Source: Pseudorhodobacter sp. (GTDB lineage: Bacteria; Pseudomonadota; Alphaproteobacteria; Rhodobacterales; Rhodobacteraceae). Taken from it: DNA of 45,518 nucleotides. The notes beneath the pieces were generated by a model. That model saw nothing but the letters and a program-made list of their open reading frames with translations. It ran no database searches and had not been told where the DNA came from. Every line of letters starts with the position of its first letter. Within the stretch, counting starts at the first letter, position 1. Where the stretch lies: the NCBI GenBank assembly GCA_029254215.1, contig JAQWYA010000136.1:1-45518 (forward strand), in the 5' to 3' direction. The position numbers and the translations under genes were made by a program. Shown in pieces: positions 34,625 through 44,315 of the stretch.

Positions 34625-35559
34625 CCCGGCACCCGTTCGAGGGCTGTCTGCAGACGGTGCCAGTCGGCCTCTGTTCCTGGCAGGCCAAGCCGAACCCAGC
34701 GGCTGGAATAGGGGAAGATGCGGCTCCAGATATGGGCCTTTGCGAGGCGGTCCTGAAAGGCGGCTGCGTCGCCAACGTCATAAAGCCGAAAAAGCGAGGT
34801 GCCCCCGACCACAGGCGCGCCGATCATCTGATCCAGACGCGCGGCATCCTGTGCAAGCCGGGCGCGGGTGGTCGTGGCCCAAGCGTCATCGGCCAAAGCC
34901 CGTGCGCCGATCTCCAGCGCTGGGCCGCTGACGGCCCAAGGCCCGATCATCTGCGCCAATCGGCTGATCAGGGCCGGGTCACCAATGGCAAAGCCCAGCC
35001 GCAGCCCCGCAAGACCCCAGAACTTGCCAAAACTTTTCAGGATCAGCGTGCCGGGGCGGCCCGCCAGATGGCAGAGCGAGGCATCTGGCGTCACGTCGCA
35101 GAAACTCTCGTCAATAATTTGCAGGGCGCGGGCCGGGGGGGCTTGCCACAAACGCCCATCGGGATTGTTGGGGTGAACGATCACTTGTGCCTGCGCGCCG
35201 TCCTCTGCCAGCGTCCAGCCGGCGGCCCGGAAAGCCCGCCCGTGTTCGTTGTAAGTCGGCCCCGGAACAAAGGCCGTTGCGGGGGCCAGCAGCGTGGGAA
35301 TGCGGGCAATCAGCGCAGATGCGCCGGGTGCCGCCAGAACCGCCGCCCCTGTTGGGACAGACCAGAAACGGCGAGCTGCGGCCTCGATCCGCGCGAAGGC
35401 AGCGGCATCGGGCAAGGTGGCCCAAGCATCGGCACTAACAGCGCCCAGCGGATAGGGGACTGGGTTGATCCCGGTTGACAGATCAAGCCAATCGGCGCGC
35501 CTGCCACCATAGGCCAACGCCGCCGCATCAATGCCGCCGCCGTGATCTGCTGCTTCCAC
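34621..35559 (-). CDS. cobC: threonine-phosphate decarboxylase (CobC)
   Basis: PLP enzyme that decarboxylates L-threonine O-3-phosphate to aminopropanol phosphate, the substrate of the next gene's product. 312 residues of the class I aminotransferase fold: HGGGIDAAALAYG at the start, WLDLSTGINPVPYP, VIVHPNNPDG, IIDESFCDV and the PLP lysine in LKSFGKFWGLAGLRLGF. It starts at GTG with GGAG 8 bases upstream and heads the leftward run. Neither the rest of the cob operon nor B12 transport genes are near. Aminopropanol-type cobamide synthesis is therefore suggested but cannot be confirmed from this window. Confidence 0.93.
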   Translation of the reverse strand: MEAADHGGGIDAAALAYGGRRADWLDLSTGINPVPYPLGAVSADAWATLPDAAAFARIEAAARRFWSVPTGAAVLAAPGASALIARIPTLLAPATAFVPGPTYNEHGRAFRAAGWTLAEDGAQAQVIVHPNNPDGRLWQAPPARALQIIDESFCDVTPDASLCHLAGRPGTLILKSFGKFWGLAGLRLGFAIGDPALISRLAQMIGPWAVSGPALEIGARALADDAWATTTRARLAQDAARLDQMIGAPVVGGTSLFRLYDVGDAAAFQDRLAKAHIWSRIFPYSSRWVRLGLPGTEADWHRLQTALERVPG

Positions 35560-35734
35560 CCTCGTGCTCCTTAGCCGGACGGCCCCAGAAACATGATTCG
35601 AGGCCCCTTGGCAACCACCTGCGCAAGCGTGGCAATTCGGCCCCGCCCGGTGAGGAATCCTGTCCCTGCGCGGGCTTCACTTGATTTAAACGATTTTGCG
35701 CCCAGTATTAATGGCAGGAATGGGGGGCGTCACG

Positions 35735-36085
35735 ATGTTGGAACACTTACCACCAGAGATTGAGGCCGGGTTGCGCCTTGCTCAGAAGCGCGATTTGAAA
35801 CGGAAGTCGCGCCTGCGGGTTCACATCGGGGGGCAGGTGTTTCCGATTCTGCGTTTGTGGGAGGACGGGCTGGCGCTTGATGCAAGTCAGGCAGAACATC
35901 TGCGCGGCCTTGTTGATGTCTATGATGGCGCTGTTCATCTTTGCCAGTGCTTGATCATCGCCTCCAGCGTCGAGAATGGCGAATTGGTTTGCGATTTCAA
36001 ACGCTCCACCAATGTGGTTTCAACGCCTGCGCTGGATTTCTGGAAGGATGAAAACGCCCCGGTTGCTTATCTGACGAAAAGCTGA
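35735..36085 (+). CDS. conserved hypothetical protein, possibly PilZ-like
   Basis: 116 residues, cytosolic. The track starts at 35696; I prefer the ATG at 35735 because GGGGGG lies 7 bases upstream and the three earlier ATG/ATN starts have no spacing. I have a vague memory of similar short proteins in Rhodobacterales (MLEHLPPEIEAGL, then a basic KRDLKRKSRLRVHIGG and LVDVYDGAVHLCQCLIIAS). The basic patch followed by beta-rich sequence recalls PilZ domains, but the RxxxR/DxSxxG residues that bind c-di-GMP are not clear, so this is only a hint. It converges on patB with a 22-base gap. Confidence 0.65.
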   Translation: MLEHLPPEIEAGLRLAQKRDLKRKSRLRVHIGGQVFPILRLWEDGLALDASQAEHLRGLVDVYDGAVHLCQCLIIASSVENGELVCDFKRSTNVVSTPALDFWKDENAPVAYLTKS

Positions 36086-36107
36086 ACGGGGCGCTGGGGC
36101 ATCCGGG

Positions 36108-37283
36108 TTATTGCAGGTCGCCAAAGGCTTTCTGAAGCCAGGAAACGGCCTCGACGATTCGGGCGCGCGGGGTTGCAATGTTGAACCGAAGGTAGGTTTC
36201 CCCGCCTTTTCCGAAGCTTGCGCCATGGTTTGCCGCGATTTTCGCGTCTTTCTCGACGCGGGCCTGAACCTCTTGGGCGCTCATCCCTGTACCCGAGAAA
36301 TCGACCCAGCACAGATAAGTGGCCTCCATTGGCATCGGCTTTACGCCCGGAATGGCCGCCAATCCCTTGATCAGAATGTCCCGGTTGCCTTCCAGATAGG
36401 TCAGCAACGCCTCCAGCCATTCCACCCCTTCGGGTGTATAGGCCGCCGTTGCGACGATCAGGCCGAAGCTTGACGAAGAAATCCCCAAAGCCGACAGCCG
36501 CGCGCCAAAACGCGCCCGCAGGGCCGGGTCAGAGATGATCACATTGCCGCAATGCGGTCCGGCAAGGTTGAAGGTCTTGGAGCAGGCCGTCATCACGATC
36601 AAACGGTCCAGCATGTTGGGCATGGCAAGCGGGGCCACGGTGTGTTTATGCCCCGGATAAGCCAGATCATGGTGAATCTCGTCCGAGACGAGAATCAGAT
36701 CGTGCCGGATGCAGAAGGCGGCGACAGCCTCCAGTTCCGCCAGCGTCCAGACCTGCCCCCCCGGATTATGCGGAGAGCAGAGGATCAACATCCGCTCGTT
36801 CCCGGTCATCTGCGCGTCCCAGGCGTCGAAATCCATGACATAGCGGTCGTCCTGCAGGGCCAGCGGGCATTCCACGACGTCGCGCTCTGCCGCTTTGATG
36901 ACCCGCGCGAAAGCGTGATAGACGGGCGTCATCAGCACCACGCCATCCCCGGCTTTGGTAAAGGCATCGATGCAGACGGCTACGCCATTCACCAGCCCGA
37001 AGGTGGTAAAGATGCTGTCGGCCTCCACCTCCCAGTTGTGGCGGGTGCGCATCCACCACCGGATTGCATCCTTGTAGGCCCCGCCATCACCGCCGTAATA
37101 GCCGAAGATGCCCTCGCTCAGATGCTTTTCCAGCGCTTTTTGAACCGAGACCGGCGGACGGAAATCCATATCCGCGACCCACATCGGCAGTCCTTCGGTG
37201 GGAGAGACGCCGTAGAAACGCTCCATCTCATCCCATTTGTTCGATCTGGTACCGATCCGGTTGATCTCTTCATCGAAATTCAT
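36108..37283 (-). CDS. patB: PatB/MalY-type C-S lyase (class I/II aminotransferase fold)
   Basis: 391 residues. PLP lysine in TACSKTFNLAGPHCGN, with LILVSDEIHHDLAYPGHKH before it and GLPMWVADMDFRPP near residue 34; those three blocks mark the PatB/MalY group, which cleaves cystathionine or cysteine conjugates to thiol, pyruvate and ammonia. Roles in methionine synthesis or thiol release are both possible. The track starts at 37289; AAGGGA with a 6-base spacer favours the ATG two codons later at 37283. It shares a 146-base divergent region with def, which holds an inverted repeat. Confidence 0.9.
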   Translation of the reverse strand: MNFDEEINRIGTRSNKWDEMERFYGVSPTEGLPMWVADMDFRPPVSVQKALEKHLSEGIFGYYGGDGGAYKDAIRWWMRTRHNWEVEADSIFTTFGLVNGVAVCIDAFTKAGDGVVLMTPVYHAFARVIKAAERDVVECPLALQDDRYVMDFDAWDAQMTGNERMLILCSPHNPGGQVWTLAELEAVAAFCIRHDLILVSDEIHHDLAYPGHKHTVAPLAMPNMLDRLIVMTACSKTFNLAGPHCGNVIISDPALRARFGARLSALGISSSSFGLIVATAAYTPEGVEWLEALLTYLEGNRDILIKGLAAIPGVKPMPMEATYLCWVDFSGTGMSAQEVQARVEKDAKIAANHGASFGKGGETYLRFNIATPRARIVEAVSWLQKAFGDLQ

Positions 37284-37354
37284 CTGCATTCCCTTCGGTT
37301 TTTCTTGTCATATCGCTGAAACGAAAGCCGTTCCAGCCTGCAGAAAAACGAAAA

Positions 37355-37367
37355 TGTACCCGGTACA
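37355..37367. promoter_or_regulatory. 13-bp inverted repeat, possible operator between patB and def
   Basis: TGTACC-C-GGTACA is a perfect 6-bp inverted repeat around one base, 62 bases upstream of def and 71 upstream of patB. Its right half merges into GGTACAATTG, a sequence that also occurs before the oxidoreductase gene at 4303 (reverse strand, 4343-4352). The regulator is unknown. Confidence 0.5.
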
Positions 37368-37394
37368 ATTGGCCGTCGCAGCAAGAGCGGAGCA

Positions 37395-37422
37395 TTGCGC
37401 GCCGCCGTTTGATCGCTTAAAT
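37395..37422 (+). promoter_or_regulatory. possible promoter placed for a leaderless def message
   Basis: TTGCGC, 16 bases, TTAAAT. The -10-like hexamer ends 7 bases before the def ATG, so transcription would begin at or next to the start codon. No ribosome-binding site is visible between them, and an in-frame TAA lies four codons upstream. Confidence 0.4.
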
Positions 37423-37429
37423 CACCCTT

Positions 37430-37951
37430 ATGAAACGCCATATCCTGCTCCATCCCGACCCGCGCCTGAAAAAGCTGTGCGAGCCCGTTGCCGAGATTTC
37501 GTCTGAAATCGGCAAACTGGCCGAAGACATGCTGGAAACCATGTATGATGCGCCCGGCATCGGCCTGGCCGCGCCGCAGGTCGGTGTGCTCAAGCGCGTG
37601 CTTGTGATGGATTGCGTCAAAGAGGCCGGCGCCGCCCCACGGCCGATGGTCATGGTCAACCCGTCGGTGCTTTGGTCGTCCGAAGATACCTCTGTTTATG
37701 ATGAAGGCTGTCTGTCGATCCCGGAGCATTATGCCGAAGTGCGCCGCCCGGCAGAGGTTCGTGTCAGCTGGACCGGTCTGGACGGCAAACTGCAGGAAGA
37801 GCAGTTTTCAGGGCTTTGGGCGACTTGTGTTCAGCATGAAATCGACCATCTGGATGGCAAGCTGTTCGTAGATTATCTTGGCCCGCTCAAGCGTCAGATG
37901 ATCACCCGCAAGATGCAAAAGCTGAAGCGCGAACTGGCACGGGGCGGCTGA
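37430..37951 (+). CDS. def: peptide deformylase, canonical copy
   Basis: Removes the N-formyl group from new proteins before methionine aminopeptidase acts. All three deformylase motifs are intact: GIGLAAPQ (43-50), EGCLSIP with metal ligand C94, and QHEIDHLDG with ligands H136 and H140 and catalytic E137. A basic C-terminal tail (KRQMITRKMQKLKRELARGG) matches the family. 173 residues. It is first of four genes with fmt last: two deformylase paralogues lie between them, joined by overlaps of 1 and 4 bases. The start lacks a clear ribosome site. Confidence 0.96.
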   Translation: MKRHILLHPDPRLKKLCEPVAEISSEIGKLAEDMLETMYDAPGIGLAAPQVGVLKRVLVMDCVKEAGAAPRPMVMVNPSVLWSSEDTSVYDEGCLSIPEHYAEVRRPAEVRVSWTGLDGKLQEEQFSGLWATCVQHEIDHLDGKLFVDYLGPLKRQMITRKMQKLKRELARGG

Positions 37952-38442
37952 TGGCGCTTTTGCCCATTTTGCGCTGGCCGGATCCGCGCCTTTCGGCCCG
38001 CTGTGCGGCCATTTCAGCAGATGAGGATGTGTCTGCCCTTGTGGCTGATATGCTGGAGACGATGTATGACGCCCCCGGCCGTGGCCTTGCAGCCCCGCAG
38101 GTGGGCGTTCTCAAACGGCTTTTCGTCATGGACCCCGGCTGGAAAGAGGGGACGCCTGATCCCTATATCTGCATCAACCCGGTTCTGAGCGACTTTTCCG
38201 ACGAGCTGAAAAGCGGCCCCGAAGGCTGTCTTTCCATTCCGGGGATCACGACAGAGATTTCCCGCGCCGCCTCGGTCACGCTGGCCTGGACCGATCTGAA
38301 CGGGATCACCCGGCAAGACCGTCTGACGGGATTTGCGGCGATCTGTGCGCAGCATGAATACGACCATCTGGATGGGATCGTGACTTTTGACCGGCTTTCA
38401 GGCGAAGCCCGCGCCCTTGCCGAAAGCAGCTATCAACCATGA
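37951..38442 (+). CDS. peptide deformylase paralogue 2, motifs intact
   Basis: 163 residues, about half identical by eye with the first copy in the core. Motif 1 GRGLAAPQ, motif 2 EGCLSIP (C93) and motif 3 QHEYDHLDG (H135, E136, H139) all retain the metal ligands and catalytic glutamate, so it should be an active iron/zinc hydrolase. The basic C-terminal helix of copy 1 is missing, replaced by a short tail ([13 protein letters not shown]). Its ATG shares one base with the stop of copy 1 (TGATG). A special substrate range or condition of use is possible but cannot be read from sequence. Confidence 0.92.
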   Translation: MALLPILRWPDPRLSARCAAISADEDVSALVADMLETMYDAPGRGLAAPQVGVLKRLFVMDPGWKEGTPDPYICINPVLSDFSDELKSGPEGCLSIPGITTEISRAASVTLAWTDLNGITRQDRLTGFAAICAQHEYDHLDGIVTFDRLSGEARALAESSYQP

Positions 38443-38942
38443 CAATCCGCAAATGCATCCCCTATCCGGACCCACGGCTCAAGACGCCCGCCGCCGAAGT
38501 TGCCGAAATCACCGATGAGGTGCGCGCAATCTGGGCCGATATGGTGGACACGATGGAGGCGATGCCCGGCTATGGCCTTGGGGCGCCACAAATCGGGGTG
38601 ATGCAGCGGCTGGCGGTTGTTGATTGCTCTGCCGAGCGCGGGCAGGCGGTTTTGATGGCCAATCCGGTGGTGCTGCATGCCTCTGCGCAACTGCGCGACC
38701 ATGATGAGGCCAGCCCCAATCTGCCCGGCGTTTTTGCCAAGATCTCACGCCCAAGGGCCGTGACAGTGCGGTTTCTGAATGCACAGGGAGAGATGGAAGA
38801 TCGGGATTTCGTGCATCTTTGGGCCACCTCGGTGCAGCATCAGATCGACCATCTGAATGGCAGGATGTATTTCGACCATCTCAAACCGCTCAAACGCAAG
38901 ATGCTGATCGCAAAGGCGGAAAAGCTGCGCGCCAGAGGATGA
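38439..38942 (+). CDS. peptide deformylase-like protein lacking the catalytic residues
   Basis: 167 residues with a clear deformylase fold and the same order of motifs, but altered at every catalytic position. Motif 1 is GYGLGAPQ. Motif 2 reads DEASPNLP where active enzymes have DEGCLSIP, so metal-ligand Cys becomes S92. Motif 3 reads QHQIDHLNG, so the two His (134, 138) remain but catalytic Glu becomes Q135. Base-level reading confirms AGC and CAG codons. Deformylase activity is therefore not expected. The basic tail ([19 protein letters not shown]) resembles copy 1. It overlaps copy 2 by ATGA; fmt follows 13 bases later. Confidence 0.93.
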   Translation: MTIRKCIPYPDPRLKTPAAEVAEITDEVRAIWADMVDTMEAMPGYGLGAPQIGVMQRLAVVDCSAERGQAVLMANPVVLHASAQLRDHDEASPNLPGVFAKISRPRAVTVRFLNAQGEMEDRDFVHLWATSVQHQIDHLNGRMYFDHLKPLKRKMLIAKAEKLRARG

Positions 38943-38955
38943 AAAGGGGCTTTCC

Positions 38956-39861
38956 ATGCCGAGAATGAAGATTGTCTTCATGGGAACACCGGCATTTTCG
39001 GTTCCCGTTCTACAGGCGCTGGCGGCAGAGCATGAGATTGTGGCCGTTTATTGTCAGCCGCCCCGGCCTGCGGGGCGCGGAAAAAAGCCTCGCCCTAGCC
39101 CCGTGCAAGACTGCGCCGAGGCTTTGGGCTTGGTGGTGCGCCACCCGGTCTCCCTGCGTTCTGAGGCGGCAGCGGCAGAGTTTGCGGCGCTGGGCGCGGA
39201 TGTTGCTGTGGTTGTGGCCTATGGGCTGATCTTGCCGCAGCCTATTCTGGATGCGCCGAAATGGGGTTGTCTGAATATTCACGCCTCTTTGCTGCCGCGC
39301 TGGCGGGGCGCTGCACCAATTCACCGCGCCATCATGGCCGGGGATGCCGAAACCGGGGTCTGCATCATGCAGATGGAGGCGGGCTTGGATACCGGCCCGG
39401 TCCTGCTGCGCCAAGCCACCCCGATTGGCCCCGAAGAAACCACCGCAGGCTTGCATGACCGTCTGTCCCAGATGGGGGCGGGTTTGATCGGGCAGGCGCT
39501 GGCGGAATTGCCGTCGCTTTCGCCCGTGCCGCAACCAGATGCGGGCGTGACCTATGCTGCCAAGATCGACAAGGCCGAAGCGCGGCTGGACTGGTCGGAA
39601 CCCGCCGAAGTCGTGGATCGGAAAATCCGGGGCCTTTCGCCCTTTCCGGGGGCCTGGTGTCTGTGGGAGGGAGAGCGGGTGAAGCTTTTGGCCAGCAGGC
39701 TGGGTCAGGGGGAGGGCGCGCCGGGGCAGATCCTGCCGGGCCTGAGGGTCGCTTGCGGCAGCGGCGCGGTGGAAATCCTGACACTTCAGCGCGAAGGCAA
39801 GCGCCCGATGCAGGTTGATGATTTTCTGCGTGGTGCCGTCGTGCCGGACCGGCTGGAATAA
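38956..39861 (+). CDS. fmt: methionyl-tRNA formyltransferase
   Basis: Formylates Met-tRNAi with 10-formyltetrahydrofolate. N-terminal hydrolase-fold domain: [14 protein letters not shown], the [12 protein letters not shown] loop, and the active-site residues N107, H109 ([17 protein letters not shown]) and D145 (GLDTGPV). The C-terminal OB-like domain begins near residue 205 ([14 protein letters not shown]). 301 residues. ATG at 38956 has AAGGGG 6 bases upstream; a second ATG three codons later is possible. It closes the def operon; formylation and deformylation are thus co-expressed, as is common in bacteria. Confidence 0.96.
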   Translation: MPRMKIVFMGTPAFSVPVLQALAAEHEIVAVYCQPPRPAGRGKKPRPSPVQDCAEALGLVVRHPVSLRSEAAAAEFAALGADVAVVVAYGLILPQPILDAPKWGCLNIHASLLPRWRGAAPIHRAIMAGDAETGVCIMQMEAGLDTGPVLLRQATPIGPEETTAGLHDRLSQMGAGLIGQALAELPSLSPVPQPDAGVTYAAKIDKAEARLDWSEPAEVVDRKIRGLSPFPGAWCLWEGERVKLLASRLGQGEGAPGQILPGLRVACGSGAVEILTLQREGKRPMQVDDFLRGAVVPDRLE

Positions 39862-39924
39862 CTGCCCGTTTCAATTTTCTTCAAACTCCCCATATTGAGG
39901 GGAGGTTTCAGGAAAGGTGGGGCA

Positions 39925-40164
39925 ATGCCGGGAATTTTGTTGATCGTCATCATCGGGGCCGCGGCGGGGTTTCTGGCGACGCGCTTCATGCGTGTTCAGG
40001 CGGATGTTCCAACCACCGTAGCGATTGGGGTTTTCGGGGCCGTTGTCGGCTGGCTGGTGCTACGGATTTTGGTGGCGGTGACGGGCTGGCTTGCCATGTT
40101 CATCGGCGCGGTTCTGGGGGCCATGCTGTTGCTCTGGCTCTGGCAGAGGTTCCGCTCTAAGTGA
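39925..40164 (+). CDS. small membrane protein of the GlsB/YeaQ/YmgE (transglycosylase-associated) type
   Basis: 79 residues and almost all hydrophobic: three membrane segments with glycine-rich GAAAGFLATRFM at the start and IGVFGAVVGWLVLRIL in the middle, closing with WLWQRFRSK. This resembles the YeaQ/YmgE family, whose members respond to stress but have no known reaction. The track adds ten codons; the ATG at 39925 has GGAAAGG upstream and begins the first helix. Its stop overlaps the converging tetR gene by 8 bases. Confidence 0.75.
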   Translation: MPGILLIVIIGAAAGFLATRFMRVQADVPTTVAIGVFGAVVGWLVLRILVAVTGWLAMFIGAVLGAMLLLWLWQRFRSK

Positions 40165-40645
40165 TGGATTTCAGGGCTTCTTTCCATTTGAAACCCTTGG
40201 GGCCAATGTCCTTCCATTGGGCCTGAGCAGCCCAAAGGGCGAATACAAGTGGCGCGGCCTTGTCTTGCTCAAGCCGCAGGGCCAGCCCCGCTTCGGCCCG
40301 TTGCCGCCAAGCGAAAGCCTGATCGCGCAGGTCCGGATTGCGCAGGCTGGGGGCCAGAAGAACCGTGACGTCGGGCAGGGACTTGAGGAAGGGCAGCGCC
40401 CCTTTGGGGCCAAGTTCAACCGCTTCCGCGCTTTCCAACTCTGCCTCTGCCTGCTGCCAGCCCGCGATCAGGGCAGAAACCAACATGCCGTCGAGGCTTC
40501 CAAAACGCTGAACCAGTGTCGCGGGCGCAAGGCCGGTAGCCCTTGAGAGCGCCGAAAACGTGATCGCCTTTTCCCCTTCATTGCGAAGAAGGGAAAGCAG
40601 AGCAGCGTGAATATCGCTATCCGGGATGAGTTTCGTTCTTGGCAC
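40157..40645 (-). CDS. TetR-family transcriptional regulator
   Basis: 162 residues, short for the family (usually about 190-210). The N-terminal helix-turn-helix is visible: ITFSALSRATGLAPATLVQRFGSLDGMLVSAL (about 28-59). The rest is a helical ligand-binding domain of unknown ligand. GTG start; an in-frame TAG lies four codons upstream, so it cannot begin earlier. A strong promoter-like element ends 6 bases before the GTG and there is no ribosome site, so the message should be leaderless. The neighbouring TRIC-type channel gene ends 41 bases upstream on the same strand. The target genes are not evident. Confidence 0.85.
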   Translation of the reverse strand: MPRTKLIPDSDIHAALLSLLRNEGEKAITFSALSRATGLAPATLVQRFGSLDGMLVSALIAGWQQAEAELESAEAVELGPKGALPFLKSLPDVTVLLAPSLRNPDLRDQAFAWRQRAEAGLALRLEQDKAAPLVFALWAAQAQWKDIGPKGFKWKEALKSIT

Positions 40646-40651
40646 CCGATC

Positions 40652-40679
40652 AGACTACGGAAAAAAGTCACGTTGTCAA
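40652..40679 (-). promoter_or_regulatory. promoter of the TetR gene, placed for a leaderless message
   Basis: On the reverse strand a perfect TTGACA, 16 bases, then TAGTCT. The -10 ends 6 bases before the GTG, so the predicted transcription start is the first base of that codon. Confidence 0.6.
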
Positions 40680-40686
40680 AGGAGTG

Positions 40687-41325
40687 TTAGCGTTTGGGTG
40701 CCTCTGGCCGGGGTGGCTTGTTCTTGTAAATCGGCAAGCGCCAGCCAAAGGCGATGCTGCCCGCGCGCAACACAAAGGTTACCGCCCCGCAGCCCAACAA
40801 GGCGTAGCCCGTTTGCACTCCCCAATGGCTGGCCAGAACGGCCGTCAAAGCGCCGGCAAAGGCGGCCGAGGCGTAAAGTTCCCCTTGTTTGAGGACAAGC
40901 GGCACCTCATTGCACACAACATCCCGCAAAAGCCCGCCCAGACAGCCCGTGATCATCCCCATGACCAGAAGAATGGGCCAGCCCTGCCCAAGCCCCAAGG
41001 CCACGCCGACCCCTGCCGGAACGGCCACGGCCAGCGCAAAGGCATCCAGCCACAGAATCGCCCTATAGCGGCTTTCCAGAAGATGCGCGGTGAAAAAAAC
41101 CAAAATGGCGGCCCCGACCGCTGCCAGCAGAATGGAGGGATCTTCCACCCACAGCACAAAGTCGCGGTTCAACAGCAGATCGCGGAAGGTGCCGCCCCCC
41201 ACAGCCGTGAGGCAGGCGACAAAGATGAACCCAACGATATCCAATTGCGACCGGCTGGCAACAAGCGCCCCGGTCAGCGCGAAGATCGCGACCGAAACAT
41301 AGTCGAGGGTCGCAAGCAGCGTCAT
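40687..41325 (-). CDS. TRIC-type (UPF0126/YicG) membrane protein, putative cation channel
   Basis: 212 residues, seven membrane segments formed by two UPF0126 repeats. The repeat signatures are [18 protein letters not shown] (about 43-60) and [16 protein letters not shown] (about 129-144), each with the Arg-Asp pair that lines the pore in trimeric intracellular cation channels. Bacterial members form trimeric K+-permeable channels; the physiological role here is unknown. It starts ATG overlapping the rnhA stop by 4 bases, so it is coupled to rnhA. It is a second potassium-type membrane protein in this window, besides the one at 17367. Confidence 0.88.
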   Translation of the reverse strand: MTLLATLDYVSVAIFALTGALVASRSQLDIVGFIFVACLTAVGGGTFRDLLLNRDFVLWVEDPSILLAAVGAAILVFFTAHLLESRYRAILWLDAFALAVAVPAGVGVALGLGQGWPILLVMGMITGCLGGLLRDVVCNEVPLVLKQGELYASAAFAGALTAVLASHWGVQTGYALLGCGAVTFVLRAGSIAFGWRLPIYKNKPPRPEAPKR

Positions 41326-41789
41326 TTGGCGGCTTTTTCGGGTTTGAAGGGGGCCATTCCGGCGCGGGCCAGTTCATCCGCACGCTCATTCTCTGCATGG
41401 CCCGCGTGGCCTTTGATCCAGCGCCACGTCACTTCGTGACGGGCTTGCGCCGCATCCAGTCGCTGCCACAGATCGACATTCTTGACGGGCGGGCCAGCGG
41501 CCGTGCGCCAGCCTTTGCGCTTCCATCCGGCCATCCATTCCGTAATGCCATTTTTGACATAGGCACTGTCGGTGACGATCGTGATTTCGGACGCGCGGGC
41601 CAAAGCCTCCAGCGCCGAGATAGCGGCCATCAACTCCATCCGGTTGTTGGTCGTGTCGGCCTCTCCGCCTTGCAGGGTGCGTTCCTTCACAACGGTTGCG
41701 CCGTCGCGCGCCAGCATCAGCACACCCCAGCCACCGGGGCCGGGATTGCCAGAACAAGCGCCATCCGTATAGGCGAAAAGATCAGCCAT
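41322..41789 (-). CDS. rnhA: ribonuclease HI
   Basis: Cuts the RNA strand of RNA-DNA hybrids. The DEDD residues D9 ([11 protein letters not shown]), E52 (RMELMA), D74 (VTDSAYV) and D138 (ENERADELA), and H128 (KGHAGH), are all present with E. coli spacing plus four from one insert. [20 protein letters not shown] basic handle lies between them. 155 residues. It lies 12 bases downstream of gyrB and overlaps the TRIC gene; gyrB, rnhA and TRIC probably share a transcript. Confidence 0.96.
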   Translation of the reverse strand: MADLFAYTDGACSGNPGPGGWGVLMLARDGATVVKERTLQGGEADTTNNRMELMAAISALEALARASEITIVTDSAYVKNGITEWMAGWKRKGWRTAAGPPVKNVDLWQRLDAAQARHEVTWRWIKGHAGHAENERADELARAGMAPFKPEKAAK

Positions 41790-41801
41790 AAACGCCGCCG
41801 A

Positions 41802-44291
<2,490 letters not shown>

Positions 44292-44315
44292 TTAGCGGTT
44301 ATGCGGGGCTTTTGA

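Noticed and set aside
35560-35734. Cobalamin riboswitch before cobC
   Set aside because: The conserved core (GCCACTG box and B12 box) could not be found on the reverse strand; only partial GC-rich similarities were seen.
39884-39905. CTCCCC-ATATTGA-GGGGAG hairpin after fmt as terminator
   Set aside because: Six-bp stem without a T-run; more likely part of the leader of the small membrane gene.
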